The notes beneath the pieces were generated by a model. That model searched no databases, was not told where the DNA came from, and worked only from the letters and a program-made list of their open reading frames with translations. A stretch of 64,000 nt of DNA, taken from assembly GCA_021732285.1 (NCBI GenBank), contig JAKFVH010000288.1:1-64000 (forward strand). The letters run 5' to 3'. Both the position numbers and the translations under genes were made by a program. Shown here piece after piece: positions 37,623 to 47,360 of this stretch; within the stretch, counting starts at the first letter, position 1; the number at the start of each line of letters is the position of its first letter. The DNA is from Reyranella sp. (GTDB lineage: Bacteria; Pseudomonadota; Alphaproteobacteria; Reyranellales; Reyranellaceae).

Positions 37623-39008
37623 ATGCCCCTCACCAACGCGCCCGATCCCGCCATCCGCCAGGCCGTCGTAGAGCAGGACCTGAAGAACGTCCTGCATCCC
37701 ATCGTCCAGCACAAGGCGCTGGAGGCCAAGCAGATCGTGGTGACCGGCGCTGAAGGCTCGACGATCTACGATGCCGACGGAACCGCCTATCTCGACGCCA
37801 TGGCCGGACTGTGGTGCGTCAACATCGGCTACGGCCGCGCCGAGCTGGCCGAGGTGGCGGCGGAGCAGCTGCGGCAGCTGGCGTATTTCCCGCATACCGC
37901 GATGAACGTGCCGGCCGCGGCGCTGGCCGAGAAGATCAACGAGCTGATGGGCGGCGGCTATCACACCTACTTCGTCAACTCGGGCTCCGAGGCGAACGAG
38001 GCCGGCTTCAAGATCGCCCGCCAGTACATGAAGCACGAGCATCCCGGGCACTATCGCTTCAAGACCATCAGCCGCTACTTCTCCTATCACGGTACGACTC
38101 TCGCGACCCTGGACGCCGGCGGCATGGGCGAGCGCAAGGCGAAGTTCGAGCCGTACTCGGGCGACTTCGTGCACGTCGCCCATCCCTATTGCTATCGCTG
38201 CCCGCTCGGTCTCGACTATCCGAGCTGCGGCATGGCCTGCGTGAAGAACATGGAGACCACCATCCTGGGCGAAGGGCCTGAGACGGTCGCCGAAGTGCTG
38301 GTCGAGCCCATCATGAGCGGCGTCGGCGTCGCCGTGCCGCCCGACGAATACCTGCCCGAGGTCGAGAAGCTTTGCCGCAAGTACGGTATCCTTCTGCACG
38401 TCGACGAGGTGATCAACGGCTTCGGCCGCACCGGCAAGATGTTCGCTCACCAGCACTATGACGTCGCGCCCGACATCGTCGCGATCGCCAAGGGCATTTC
38501 CAGCGCCTACCTGCCGATCGCCGCGACCGTGGTGAAGGACAGCGTGTTCGACAGCTTCTACGGCGAGGCGTCGGAAAACCGCCAGGTCGGGCAGGTCAAC
38601 ACCTACGGCGGGCATCCGGTCTCGGCCGCCGTTGCCGTCCGCAACATCGAGATCCTGGAAGCCGAGAAGCTGGCCGAACGCGCGGCCGACGTGGGCGCCT
38701 ATCTGCAGGACGGACTGCGCACCTTGATGAAGAAGCACAAGGTCGTCGGCGATGTCCGCGGCAAGGGCCTGCTGATCGGCGTCGAGCTGGTGAAGGACCG
38801 CACCAGCAAGGAGCCAGTCGACGCGAAGGCCATCACCGCCGTCCACGAATTCTGCCGCGACAACGGCCTTCTTGTTGGCCGGTCGGTCGGCGGGCGGCGC
38901 TACGGCAATACGATCACCATGTCGCCGCCGCTGGTGATCACCCGCGCCGAGTGCGACCGGATCGTCGAAACGCTGGATCGCGCATTGTCGACCGTGGACT
39001 TCAGCTGA
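37623..39008 (+). CDS. Class III aminotransferase
   Basis: LDAMAGLWCVNIGYGR; LLHVDEVINGFGRTGKMFAHQHYDVAPDIVAIAKGISS. Confidence 0.95.
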   Translation: MPLTNAPDPAIRQAVVEQDLKNVLHPIVQHKALEAKQIVVTGAEGSTIYDADGTAYLDAMAGLWCVNIGYGRAELAEVAAEQLRQLAYFPHTAMNVPAAALAEKINELMGGGYHTYFVNSGSEANEAGFKIARQYMKHEHPGHYRFKTISRYFSYHGTTLATLDAGGMGERKAKFEPYSGDFVHVAHPYCYRCPLGLDYPSCGMACVKNMETTILGEGPETVAEVLVEPIMSGVGVAVPPDEYLPEVEKLCRKYGILLHVDEVINGFGRTGKMFAHQHYDVAPDIVAIAKGISSAYLPIAATVVKDSVFDSFYGEASENRQVGQVNTYGGHPVSAAVAVRNIEILEAEKLAERAADVGAYLQDGLRTLMKKHKVVGDVRGKGLLIGVELVKDRTSKEPVDAKAITAVHEFCRDNGLLVGRSVGGRRYGNTITMSPPLVITRAECDRIVETLDRALSTVDFS

Positions 39009-39039
39009 AACCAACCCGCTGAAGTCGGGATCTCGCGTG

Positions 39040-39399
39040 TCAGTCCGCCGTTCTTTTGCCGAGAAGGCGCACCAGCATATGTCTGATGTGATCCTGCCCG
39101 CCGAAGAACACGGCAAGAATACGGACTTTGCGCATCGGCTGATCGACGTCGAACCAGTAGATCGCGCGGCCAATGGCAAGAAAACGGATTCCCGGCAGGA
39201 CGTCGTCGCGTCCCGTACCCCGTAAGGGAAAGCTTGCCAGCCGATCGGCAGCCTTGCGGATATCCATCACACGCTGAGCGGCGTGGTCCAGGGCGTCCCC
39301 GGTACTCTCGCCGAAGGCCAGATAGCTCTCAAACAGGTGATCGAAGATCAGATCGAAGTCGCGTTCGGCATCGGCTGAGAATTCAATCGCGAACCGCAT
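39040..39399 (-). CDS. parE: ParE/RelE-superfamily toxin
   Basis: MRFAIEFSADAERDFDLIFDHL...RKAADRLASFPLRG...IRFLAIGRAIYWFDVD; overlaps antitoxin. Confidence 0.87.
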   Translation of the reverse strand: MRFAIEFSADAERDFDLIFDHLFESYLAFGESTGDALDHAAQRVMDIRKAADRLASFPLRGTGRDDVLPGIRFLAIGRAIYWFDVDQPMRKVRILAVFFGGQDHIRHMLVRLLGKRTAD

Positions 39400-39658
39400 G
39401 CGCCCGGCGCTTCTTTGCAATCATCCTGGACAGCCGGCTGTCCATTTTTGTGGCCGACACGAACGGGCCCGAACGTCGATTGCCAAGGATCTCGGCCAAT
39501 GCGGCGCGCTCCAGGGCTTCATCTTCCATCTTCTCGCGAAGAAGCTCGATGCCCTGCTGCATGACGGCGCTGACGCTGGGAAAGCGCCCCGAATCGACGA
39601 GCGTCTTGGCGAAGGAATGCTGGTCGTCGGTCAGCGAAATCGAGGACTTTACTGTCAC
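39383..39658 (-). CDS. parD: ParD-type antitoxin
   Basis: KSSISLTDDQHSFAKTLVDSGRFPSVSAVMQQGIELLRE. Confidence 0.88.
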   Translation of the reverse strand: MTVKSSISLTDDQHSFAKTLVDSGRFPSVSAVMQQGIELLREKMEDEALERAALAEILGNRRSGPFVSATKMDSRLSRMIAKKRRAHAVRD

Positions 39659-39750
39659 GGGCCCAGGCTCGGTTGGATCATCTACAGCGACGGTAATACC
39701 CAGTCGTACCGGCCGTCAAGGATCAAGGAAGAGCGGCCCTGAACAGCCGC

Positions 39751-40608
39751 TCACAGGACGAACGGCTTGGCCCTGGCGTCATACTCCTCATAGCCCAATG
39801 TGAGACGGAGTTCAGGCGGCGGCAACGCCGACTTGGCCTCGGACTGGCCGGCCTTCAGCGCGGCAAGGCCTGCCTTGATGCCCGCCGTGGCGGGCGACAG
39901 CGTGCCGGTCGGGAAGGTACCGATCTTGAAGCCCAACGCCGCCGCGTCCTTCTGTGAGGGCGTGGCTCGCGGTGCGCCGGGCGAGAGCACGGCGAAGGAC
40001 GGCCGGCCCTTGGCAGCGGCGACGGCGCGGCCGATCTCGGCCTCGTCGGCCGGCGAATCGAGGAACAGGATGTCGGCGCCCTCCTCGACGTACATCTCGA
40101 TACGGGCCACGGCTTCGTCGATGCCCTGGGTCGGACGGCAGTCGGTGCGCGCCATCACCATGATGCCGGACTCCTTGGCCGCCGCGACGGCGGCGCGAAC
40201 CTTCATGCGCACCTCGTCGCGCGGCAGGCAGGGCTTGCCGGCGGCGGTGAGCGCGCGCGGCGTGATCTTGTCCTCGATCAGGATGGCGGCGGCGCCGGCA
40301 CGGCCGTAGGCGCGCACGGTGCGCTGCACGTTCATGGCGTTGCCGTAGCCGTGGTCGCCGTCGGCCAGCACCAGCAGGTCGGGTGCGGCGCCGCGGACCA
40401 TCTGCAGCGAATCGAACATCTCGCCGAATGACAGCAGGTCGAGATCGGGGCCGCCCAGCCGGCTCGCGGCGACGCAGGAGCCGGAGAGGAAGGCGGTCTT
40501 GAAGCCTGCGTCATGGGTGAGCTTGGCCGACAGGCCGTCCCACACCGCCGGCATGCAGACGAAATCGGGCTTGGCCAGCACGGCACGCAGGCGATCGGGG
40601 TTGTTCAT
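39751..40608 (-). CDS. Isocitrate lyase/PEP mutase family protein
   Basis: LADGDHGYGNAMNVQRTVRAYGRAGAAAILIEDKITPR; MARTDCRPTQGIDEAVAR. Confidence 0.92.
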   Translation of the reverse strand: MNNPDRLRAVLAKPDFVCMPAVWDGLSAKLTHDAGFKTAFLSGSCVAASRLGGPDLDLLSFGEMFDSLQMVRGAAPDLLVLADGDHGYGNAMNVQRTVRAYGRAGAAAILIEDKITPRALTAAGKPCLPRDEVRMKVRAAVAAAKESGIMVMARTDCRPTQGIDEAVARIEMYVEEGADILFLDSPADEAEIGRAVAAAKGRPSFAVLSPGAPRATPSQKDAAALGFKIGTFPTGTLSPATAGIKAGLAALKAGQSEAKSALPPPELRLTLGYEEYDARAKPFVL

Positions 40609-40624
40609 GGCGATTCCTTCTTCG

Positions 40625-41317
40625 TTAGAGCATCGGCTCGAACTGGCAGTGCACCAGCAGTTCGGAGACGGAGGCGTTGTTGGGCAGGCGCAAAACGGTC
40701 TCGACCAGCTCGGCAAGATCGCCCGGCTGGCTCATCTCGTGGCGCGGGATCTCGGTTTCGTTGGCCGTCATGTCGGTCGCGACATAGCCGGGGCAGATCA
40801 CGGTGGCGCGGATGCCGGCGTCGCGGCCTTCGCGCCGCACACCGTGCGTGAGCGCCACGACCGCGAACTTGGTCATGGCGTAGCCGACGTTCGAGCCGAC
40901 GCGCTTGCCCGCGAGGGACCCGAGATTGACCACGCGCCCGTGCCCGCACTTGGCAAGATGCGGCAGCGCCGCCCGGATCACGCGCAACGGCCCTTTGACG
41001 TTGACCCGCCACATCTCGTCCAAAAGATCCTCGCCTTCGTCCTGGACACGGACCTTGGGATTGAGCCCGGCGGCGTTGACGATGGCGTCGAGGTGGCCGA
41101 AGCGTTTTACCGTCGCGGCAACCCAGGCCTCGGCTGAGCCCGCGTCCTCGGCGTCATAGCGATGCGTCATCAGGTGCTTGGCGTCAGCAAGCTTGCCCGG
41201 GCTGCGCATGCCGGCCGAGACAGTGAAGCCCGAGGAGAGCAGGCGATCGACGACGGCCCGCCCGATCCCGCGCGAGGCTCCCGACACCATGACCACACGC
41301 CCGTTTGCCGCCAGCAT
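40625..41317 (-). CDS. SDR-family oxidoreductase (canonical YxxxK)
   Basis: VVMVSGASRGIGRAVVDRL; NVGYAMTKFAVVALTHG. Confidence 0.93.
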   Translation of the reverse strand: MLAANGRVVMVSGASRGIGRAVVDRLLSSGFTVSAGMRSPGKLADAKHLMTHRYDAEDAGSAEAWVAATVKRFGHLDAIVNAAGLNPKVRVQDEGEDLLDEMWRVNVKGPLRVIRAALPHLAKCGHGRVVNLGSLAGKRVGSNVGYAMTKFAVVALTHGVRREGRDAGIRATVICPGYVATDMTANETEIPRHEMSQPGDLAELVETVLRLPNNASVSELLVHCQFEPML

Positions 41318-41455
41318 GATTTCCCTCCACGAAGGCGGGGCAGACTAGGAAGATGCCGATGCGGCGACCAACACCGTCTCCGTCTGAGGCCATAAACTTT
41401 GCCTATGGCCGCCCCCCCGCTGCGCCTATGATGCGGTCGGTGTGAGCGACGTCTG

Positions 41456-42397
41456 ATGGATACCCGCCGGCTAAAATCGTTTCTCAAGATTGTCGATACC
41501 GGCAGCCTCACGCGGGCGGCCGCGGCGCTCAATATTGCGCAGCCGGCACTCAGCCAACAGCTGCAGAGCCTGGAAGCCCACTTCCGCCAAAAGCTTCTGA
41601 TCCGGAGCCAGCAGGGCGTCACGCCGACCGAGGCCGGCCGCGTGCTCTATCGCCATGCCCAGGCGATCCTGAAACAGTTCGAGCAGGCGGAAGCCGACGT
41701 GAAGCGCTCCTCGACGTCATTGTCGGGCCATGTCTCGGTCGGTCTCGCGCCTTACAGCGCCGGCGGGACGCTGTCGCTGGCGCTGCTCAAGGCGGCGCGC
41801 GAGACACACCCCGACATCATGCTGCACATCGTCGAGGGCTTTGCCGTGGCCTTCAGCGAGCTGATCATGAACGGCCGCATCGACATGGCGGTGATGCAGG
41901 GCGCGGGCCCGATGCGCGGCGTGAGCTTCCAGCCATTGCTGGTCGAGGAATTCTTCCTGGTGACGCCGGTCGAGGTGCCCTTCCCCGGCGCGGCGCAGAG
42001 CGCCATTCCGCTCGCCGAGCTAGTGGGCATCCCGCTGATGCTGCCGAGCAAGCTCAACTTCGTGCGCCGGGCCGTCGATGCGGCGTTCAACAGCATCCAT
42101 CAATCGCCCAACATCGTCGCCGAGGTGGAATCGCTCGGCACGCTGCGCGATGCCGTGGCCGAAGGCACCGGGTCGACCATCCTGCCGTGGTCGGTGGCCT
42201 GCCAGATCGCCACGCCGTCGCGCTCGGTGATCCGCGCGATCTCCAGCCCGACGATCGAGGAGACCGTCTCGGTCTGCGTCTCCGACCAGCTGCCGCTGTC
42301 GGAGGCGGCCGTCGCCATCCGCAACGTCCTGCTGGACATCGCGCTGACCGCGGCGCGATCGGGCCGCTGGCAGGCGCCGAAGGACGCGGCAGACTGA
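41456..42397 (+). CDS. LysR-family transcriptional regulator
   Basis: MDTRRLKSFLKIVDTGSLTRAAAALNIAQPALSQQLQSLE. Confidence 0.95.
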   Translation: MDTRRLKSFLKIVDTGSLTRAAAALNIAQPALSQQLQSLEAHFRQKLLIRSQQGVTPTEAGRVLYRHAQAILKQFEQAEADVKRSSTSLSGHVSVGLAPYSAGGTLSLALLKAARETHPDIMLHIVEGFAVAFSELIMNGRIDMAVMQGAGPMRGVSFQPLLVEEFFLVTPVEVPFPGAAQSAIPLAELVGIPLMLPSKLNFVRRAVDAAFNSIHQSPNIVAEVESLGTLRDAVAEGTGSTILPWSVACQIATPSRSVIRAISSPTIEETVSVCVSDQLPLSEAAVAIRNVLLDIALTAARSGRWQAPKDAAD

Positions 42398-42507
42398 TCC
42401 GTCATCGCCGGCCCTTATGAGGCCAGAAGGATTTGGTTCTGTTCAACATTGGGCCGCGTCCCTAGCCTGCCCGGCACTTCGTCATCGCACCGAGGGAAGG
42501 AAGGGAA

Positions 42508-43266
42508 TTGGGCTTTGCCGATTACCGCGTCGCGCTCGTGACCGGCGCATCCTCCGGCATCGGTACGGCGACCGTGCGACGGTTGCGCGCCGAAGGGCTG
42601 GAAGTGCATGCCATGGCGCGTGATGCCGACCGCCTTGCCCAACTCGCCAAGGCGACGGGCTGCATTCCCCACGCGCTCGACGTGCGCGCCACCGCCGAGA
42701 TCGCCAAGCTCGCCGACAGCATCGAGGTCGACGTCCTGGTGAACAATGCCGGCCAGTCCCGCCAGGGCGACGTCTTGACCAACTCCGCCGACGACGTCGA
42801 CCAGCTGATCGACGTCAACCTGCGCGCCATCCTGCACCTCACGCGGCTGTTCGTGCCGGGCATGGTGAAGCGCAATCGCGGCCACGTCGTCACCATCAGT
42901 TCGATCGCGGGACATTATGCCTTCCCGGGCGGCAACACGGTCTATCACGCGACCAAGGCGGGCGTTCATTCGCTATCGCAACAGCTTCGCGTGCATCTCT
43001 ACGGTTCGAACGTGCGCGTGACCGAGATCTCGCCAGCCCGCGTCGAGACCGAGGTCTTCGCCCGCCTGCTCGGCGACGCCGAAGAGGCCCAGAAGCGCTT
43101 TTATGACGGATACGAATCGCTGAAGCCGGAGGACATCGCGGAATCGATCGCTTTCGCCGTCGGCTCGCCGGCGCGCATGAATGTCAGCTTCATGGAAGTG
43201 CTGCCGACCAAGCAGGTCGTGGGCGGGCTGAACTTCGCCCGAGGGTCCGGATCGGACCAGAGCTGA
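42508..43266 (+). CDS. SDR-family oxidoreductase (canonical YxxxK; TTG start)
   Basis: RVALVTGASSGIGTATVRRL; NTVYHATKAGVHSLS. Confidence 0.92.
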   Translation: MGFADYRVALVTGASSGIGTATVRRLRAEGLEVHAMARDADRLAQLAKATGCIPHALDVRATAEIAKLADSIEVDVLVNNAGQSRQGDVLTNSADDVDQLIDVNLRAILHLTRLFVPGMVKRNRGHVVTISSIAGHYAFPGGNTVYHATKAGVHSLSQQLRVHLYGSNVRVTEISPARVETEVFARLLGDAEEAQKRFYDGYESLKPEDIAESIAFAVGSPARMNVSFMEVLPTKQVVGGLNFARGSGSDQS

Positions 43267-43697
43267 TGGAACTCGCGAGGCTGAAAGCCCTCATCGACAT
43301 GGTCTCCCAGTCGACAGTGGCCGAGCTGGAGATCACAGAAGGCGGCGTACGCGTCCTCATCAGGAAGCAGGCGGTGACGGCGGAACACCCGTCGCCGCCG
43401 AGGGAAGTCGCCGTACCCAAGGCGCCGGCACCCAAGGTCCAGCCCGAGCCAAAGCCCGGCACGCATGGCATCACCAGCCCGATGTTCGGCATCTTCCATC
43501 GCGCGCCCTCGCCCGACGCGCCGCCCTATGTGCAGGTCGGCGGCAAGGTGGGCGTCGGCGATACGCTCTGCCTCGTCGAGGCGATGAAATCGTTCAATGC
43601 CATCACCGCCGACAGGGCCGGCACGGTGACCGCCATCGCCGTGGAGAACGGCCAGGAAGTGGAGCCGGGGCAGGTCCTGATCCAGATCGGCGCATGA
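43266..43697 (+). CDS. accB: Acetyl-CoA carboxylase biotin carboxyl carrier protein
   Basis: VGDTLCLVEAMKSFNAITADRAGTV biotinylation motif. Confidence 0.94.
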   Translation: MELARLKALIDMVSQSTVAELEITEGGVRVLIRKQAVTAEHPSPPREVAVPKAPAPKVQPEPKPGTHGITSPMFGIFHRAPSPDAPPYVQVGGKVGVGDTLCLVEAMKSFNAITADRAGTVTAIAVENGQEVEPGQVLIQIGA

Positions 43698-45055
43698 CAC
43701 GGCGCTTCGACAAGGTGCTGATCGCCAATCGCGGGGAGATCGCGCTTCGCATCCTGCGCGCCTGCCGGCTGCTCGACCTCGAGACGGTGGTCGTCCATTC
43801 CGAGGCCGACCGTGCCGCAGGATATGTCGGGCTGGCCGACCAGGCGGTGTGCATCGGCCCGCCGCCGGCGGCGCGCAGCTACCTCAACCCGGCCGCCCTC
43901 CTCCTCGCGGCCGAAGCCACCGGCGCCCAGGCGATCCATCCGGGCTACGGCTTTCTCTCCGAGGACGCAGCCTTTGCCGAGCGGGTCGAAGCCTGTGGGC
44001 TCACCTTCATCGGTCCCAGCGCCGCCTCGATCCGCACCATGGGCGACAAGATCGCCGCCAAGCGCGCCATGCAGGCGGCCGGCGTGCCTTGCGTTCCCGG
44101 CTCCGAGGGTGCCTTGCCGGACGATGCGGCGGCGGTCGGCCGGATCGCCGCGACGGTCGGCTACCCGGTCATGATCAAGGCCGCGGGCGGCGGCGGTGGC
44201 CGCGGCATGCGCGTCGTGCGGTTCGCGTCGGAGCTCGCCGATGCACTCGCGATCACCCGCGCAGAAGCCCGCCGCGCCTTCGCCAATCCCGACCTCTATC
44301 TCGAGAAATTCCTGGAACGCCCGCGGCATGTCGAGATCCAGGTCCTGTGCGACGCGCACGGCACGGAGTTGTGGCTGGGCGATCGCGACTGCTCGCTGCA
44401 GCGCCGCAACCAGAAAGTCGTCGAGGAGGCGCCGGCGCCGGGCATCGATCGCGACCTGATCGCGCGCATCGGCGAGCGCTGCGCCGAGGCCTGCCGGCAG
44501 CTCGGCTATCGCGGCGTCGGCACGTTCGAGTTTCTGTACGAGGACGGCGCCTTCTTCTTCATCGAGATGAACACGCGCCTGCAGGTCGAGCACACGGTGA
44601 CGGAAATGACCGGCGGGCTCGATATCGTGCAGAAGCAGATCGAGGTCGCGCTGGGCGAGAAGCTGGCCCTGACGCAGGCCGACGTCACCTTGTCCGGCCA
44701 TGCGATCGAATGCCGGATCAACGCCGAGGATCCCGTGTCGTTCGCGCCCTCGGCCGGGCGCATCACGCGCTGGGACCTGCCGGGTGGTCCCGGCGTGCGC
44801 GTCGATTCCCACATCACCTGCGGCGACGTCGTCTCGCCGCACTACGATTCGCTGATCGCCAAGCTCGTCGTGCATGGCGCCGATCGCCGGGACGCGCTGG
44901 AACGGGCGCGGGCGGCTCTGTCGGAGATGAAGGTCGAAGGCATCAGCACCAACATCCCCCTGCACCGCGACATCCTGCAGGACGATGCCTTCCGTGCCGG
45001 CGGCGTCACCATCCATCATCTGGAAGAGCGCCTGGCGCAAGGGCGCGCCCGATGA
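43694..45055 (+). CDS. accC: Acetyl-CoA carboxylase biotin carboxylase subunit
   Basis: KVLIANRGEIALRILRAC; IKAAGGGGGRGMRVV; FIEMNTRLQVEHTVTEM. Confidence 0.97.
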   Translation: MTRRFDKVLIANRGEIALRILRACRLLDLETVVVHSEADRAAGYVGLADQAVCIGPPPAARSYLNPAALLLAAEATGAQAIHPGYGFLSEDAAFAERVEACGLTFIGPSAASIRTMGDKIAAKRAMQAAGVPCVPGSEGALPDDAAAVGRIAATVGYPVMIKAAGGGGGRGMRVVRFASELADALAITRAEARRAFANPDLYLEKFLERPRHVEIQVLCDAHGTELWLGDRDCSLQRRNQKVVEEAPAPGIDRDLIARIGERCAEACRQLGYRGVGTFEFLYEDGAFFFIEMNTRLQVEHTVTEMTGGLDIVQKQIEVALGEKLALTQADVTLSGHAIECRINAEDPVSFAPSAGRITRWDLPGGPGVRVDSHITCGDVVSPHYDSLIAKLVVHGADRRDALERARAALSEMKVEGISTNIPLHRDILQDDAFRAGGVTIHHLEERLAQGRAR

Positions 45056-45441
45056 AGGTCGAGGAGCTGCGCCAGGTCATGCGATGGCTCGAGGAGGCGC
45101 GCATCGGCGTCTTCGAGATCGAGAGCGACGATTGTCGGGTGCGCATCGTGCAGGGAAATCCTACTTCGGTAACGATCGACGACGGCGAAGACCGCAGCGA
45201 CGGCGTCATCGTTGCCGCCGAGGCGCCCGGCACCTTCCTGGTCCAGCACCCGCAGCATACGGGCCCGATCGTGCCTATCGGCGGCCTCGTGCGCGCGGGA
45301 GACGTCGTCGCGTTGATCCAGATCGGGTCGATCTATGCGCCGGTCATCGCCAGCACTGACGGCACGCTGGCGAAGATCCTCACGGTTCCTCAGGCGCTCG
45401 TCGGCTTCGGCACACCGCTGTTCGAGATCGCCTACCAATGA
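45052..45441 (+). CDS. BCCP-like protein lacking the biotin-acceptor lysine motif
   Basis: GTFLVQHPQHTGPIVPIGGLVRAGDVVALIQIGSIYAPVIASTDGTLAKILTVPQALVGFGTPLFEI: BCCP fold pattern but QIGSIYA where (E/A)MKM is expected; ATGA-coupled to accC. Confidence 0.8.
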   Translation: MKVEELRQVMRWLEEARIGVFEIESDDCRVRIVQGNPTSVTIDDGEDRSDGVIVAAEAPGTFLVQHPQHTGPIVPIGGLVRAGDVVALIQIGSIYAPVIASTDGTLAKILTVPQALVGFGTPLFEIAYQ

Positions 45442-45809
45442 CCTTTGCGACGGTTCCAGGCGTATAAAAGATCGGCGAAACGGTCATACGTGAAGCGGGC
45501 GATCTGGCGCGCGACCGGCAGGCCTGCCAGCCGACCGAGCCAGCCGTCTCCCGGCGTCCGTAGCCAGACCTCGATTGCGCAGTCGGCTCCGACGAAGAGC
45601 CGCCCTTCAGCATCGACGGCGTGCAGCCGGCGGCGCACGTCTTCGATCCCGGCGCCAAAGCGGGCGAGCGCGTCAGGCTCGAGATTGATGTCGCGGAACT
45701 CGATGGCGCCGGCGCGGGCGGCGCGCACGAGCCGATTGCGTTGCCAGTTGATCCCGCCATCGCAGACCGGGCACTTGGTGTTGTACCAAACGACGAGCCT
45801 GGAACGCAT
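45432..45809 (-). CDS. Thiol-disulfide oxidoreductase DCC family (DUF393)
   Basis: VVWYNTKCPVCDGGINWQRNRL. Confidence 0.85.
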   Translation of the reverse strand: MRSRLVVWYNTKCPVCDGGINWQRNRLVRAARAGAIEFRDINLEPDALARFGAGIEDVRRRLHAVDAEGRLFVGADCAIEVWLRTPGDGWLGRLAGLPVARQIARFTYDRFADLLYAWNRRKGHW

Positions 45810-45840
45810 CGCCGAAAAGTACGCGAAAAGCGCGCTGCCG

Positions 45841-47043
45841 TCAGCGCAGGTTCTGGCAGAACTCCTGGATACGGGCGCAGCCCTCTTCCAGGCTCGCCAT
45901 GTCGGTGGCGTAAGACACCCGGAAATACGGGCTCATGCCGTAGGCGCCACCCGGCACGGTGGCGACATGCTGCTCCTGCAGCAGGGCCGAGACGAAGTCG
46001 GTATCGTTGGCAAGAAGCCGGCCACCGCGCGTGGTCTTGCCGATGCAACCCGCGATGTTCGGGAAGACGTAGAACGCGCCTTCCGGCTTGTGGCAGGAGA
46101 CGCCGGGCGCCTGGTTCAGCCAATCGACCACGAGGTCGCGGCGCTCGCGGTAGATCGCCGCGCGCTCCTTCAGCAGGTCCTGAGGGCCGTCGAGGGCGGC
46201 AATGGCGGCGGCCTGGCTCAGCGTGCAGATGCCGTTGGTGGCCTGGCCCTGCATGTTGTTCATGGCAGCGATCAGGGGCTTCGGCCCGCCGCAGAAGCCG
46301 ACGCGCCAGCCCGTCATGGCATAGGCCTTGGAGGCGCCGTTGACGGTGAGCACGCGATCCTTAAGGCGTGGCTCGACCTGGGCGATGGTGCAGAAGTCGA
46401 AGCCGTCGTAGACGAGATGCTCGTACATGTCGTCCGTCAGGATCCAGACATGGGGATGCCTGAGCAGGACGGCCGCGATCTCCTGCATCTCGGCCCGCGA
46501 GCAGGCCGCACCCGTCGGATTGTTGGGGAAGTTCAGGATCACCCACTTGGTGTTGGGCGTCAGCGCGGCGTCGAGATCCTCGGGCCGGAGCTTGAACTGG
46601 TTGTTTTCCGGGCAGGCCACCGGCACCGGCGTCGCCTCCGAGACCACGGCCATGTCGGCATAGCTGATCCAGCCCGGCGTCGGGATCACCACCTCGTCGC
46701 CGGGATCGCAGCTCGCCATCATGGCATCGAAGATGATCTGCTTGCCGCCGTTGCCGACCAGGATCTCATCCAGGGTGTAATCGAGGCCGTTGTCGCGCTT
46801 GAACTTGCGCTGGACGGCCGCCTTCAGCGCCTTGGTGCCGTCCTGCGGCGGGTATTTGGTGTCGCCGGCCAGGGCCGCCTGGTGGGCGGCCTCGATGGCG
46901 TGCGGCGGGGTCGGGAAATCCGGCTCGCCTGACGACAGGCTGATGATCTTGACCCCCTGGGCCCGCAAGTCGCGGGCGCGGTCGGTCATGGCGGCCGAAG
47001 CCGAAATCTTGACGTCCTTCAGGCGACGGGCGGGCTTGAACAT
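45841..47043 (-). CDS. Class I/II PLP-dependent aminotransferase (aspartate aminotransferase type)
   Basis: SLSSGEPDFPTPPHAIEAA; VNGASKAYAMTGWRVGFCGGPKPLI. Confidence 0.95.
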   Translation of the reverse strand: MFKPARRLKDVKISASAAMTDRARDLRAQGVKIISLSSGEPDFPTPPHAIEAAHQAALAGDTKYPPQDGTKALKAAVQRKFKRDNGLDYTLDEILVGNGGKQIIFDAMMASCDPGDEVVIPTPGWISYADMAVVSEATPVPVACPENNQFKLRPEDLDAALTPNTKWVILNFPNNPTGAACSRAEMQEIAAVLLRHPHVWILTDDMYEHLVYDGFDFCTIAQVEPRLKDRVLTVNGASKAYAMTGWRVGFCGGPKPLIAAMNNMQGQATNGICTLSQAAAIAALDGPQDLLKERAAIYRERRDLVVDWLNQAPGVSCHKPEGAFYVFPNIAGCIGKTTRGGRLLANDTDFVSALLQEQHVATVPGGAYGMSPYFRVSYATDMASLEEGCARIQEFCQNLR

Positions 47044-47115
47044 TGCATCAGGCTAAAAGAGCGGCGTCTTTTGCGCCAAGACGACTTCGCTCTGCCGCCA
47101 TAGGTTTCGCTGATG

Positions 47116-47246
47116 GTCCCTCCCCAGCGAAGCTGGAGGTGGCGCCGTCATACGGCGACGGAGGGGTCATGGGCGTCAGTCCTGGTGCTTATGACCCCTC
47201 CGTCCGCTTCGCGGACACCTCCCCAGCTTCGCTGGGGAGGAATGAC
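47116..47246. repeat. Nested palindromic intergenic element, copy 2
   Basis: CCTCCCCAGCGAAGCTGGaGGTG...GGAGGGGTCAT.../ATGACCCCTCC...CACCTCCCCAGCTTCGCTGGGGAGG. Confidence 0.88.
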
Positions 47247-47360
47247 TTGGAACATAAGCTTCCACGATGGCCCTAAACGAAGAATGTCTTATCCCGCGCT
47301 CCGGCCCGCTTCTAAACAGAATGTGACCTATCGGTGAATGTTCCGGGAGCCGGGTCACGG

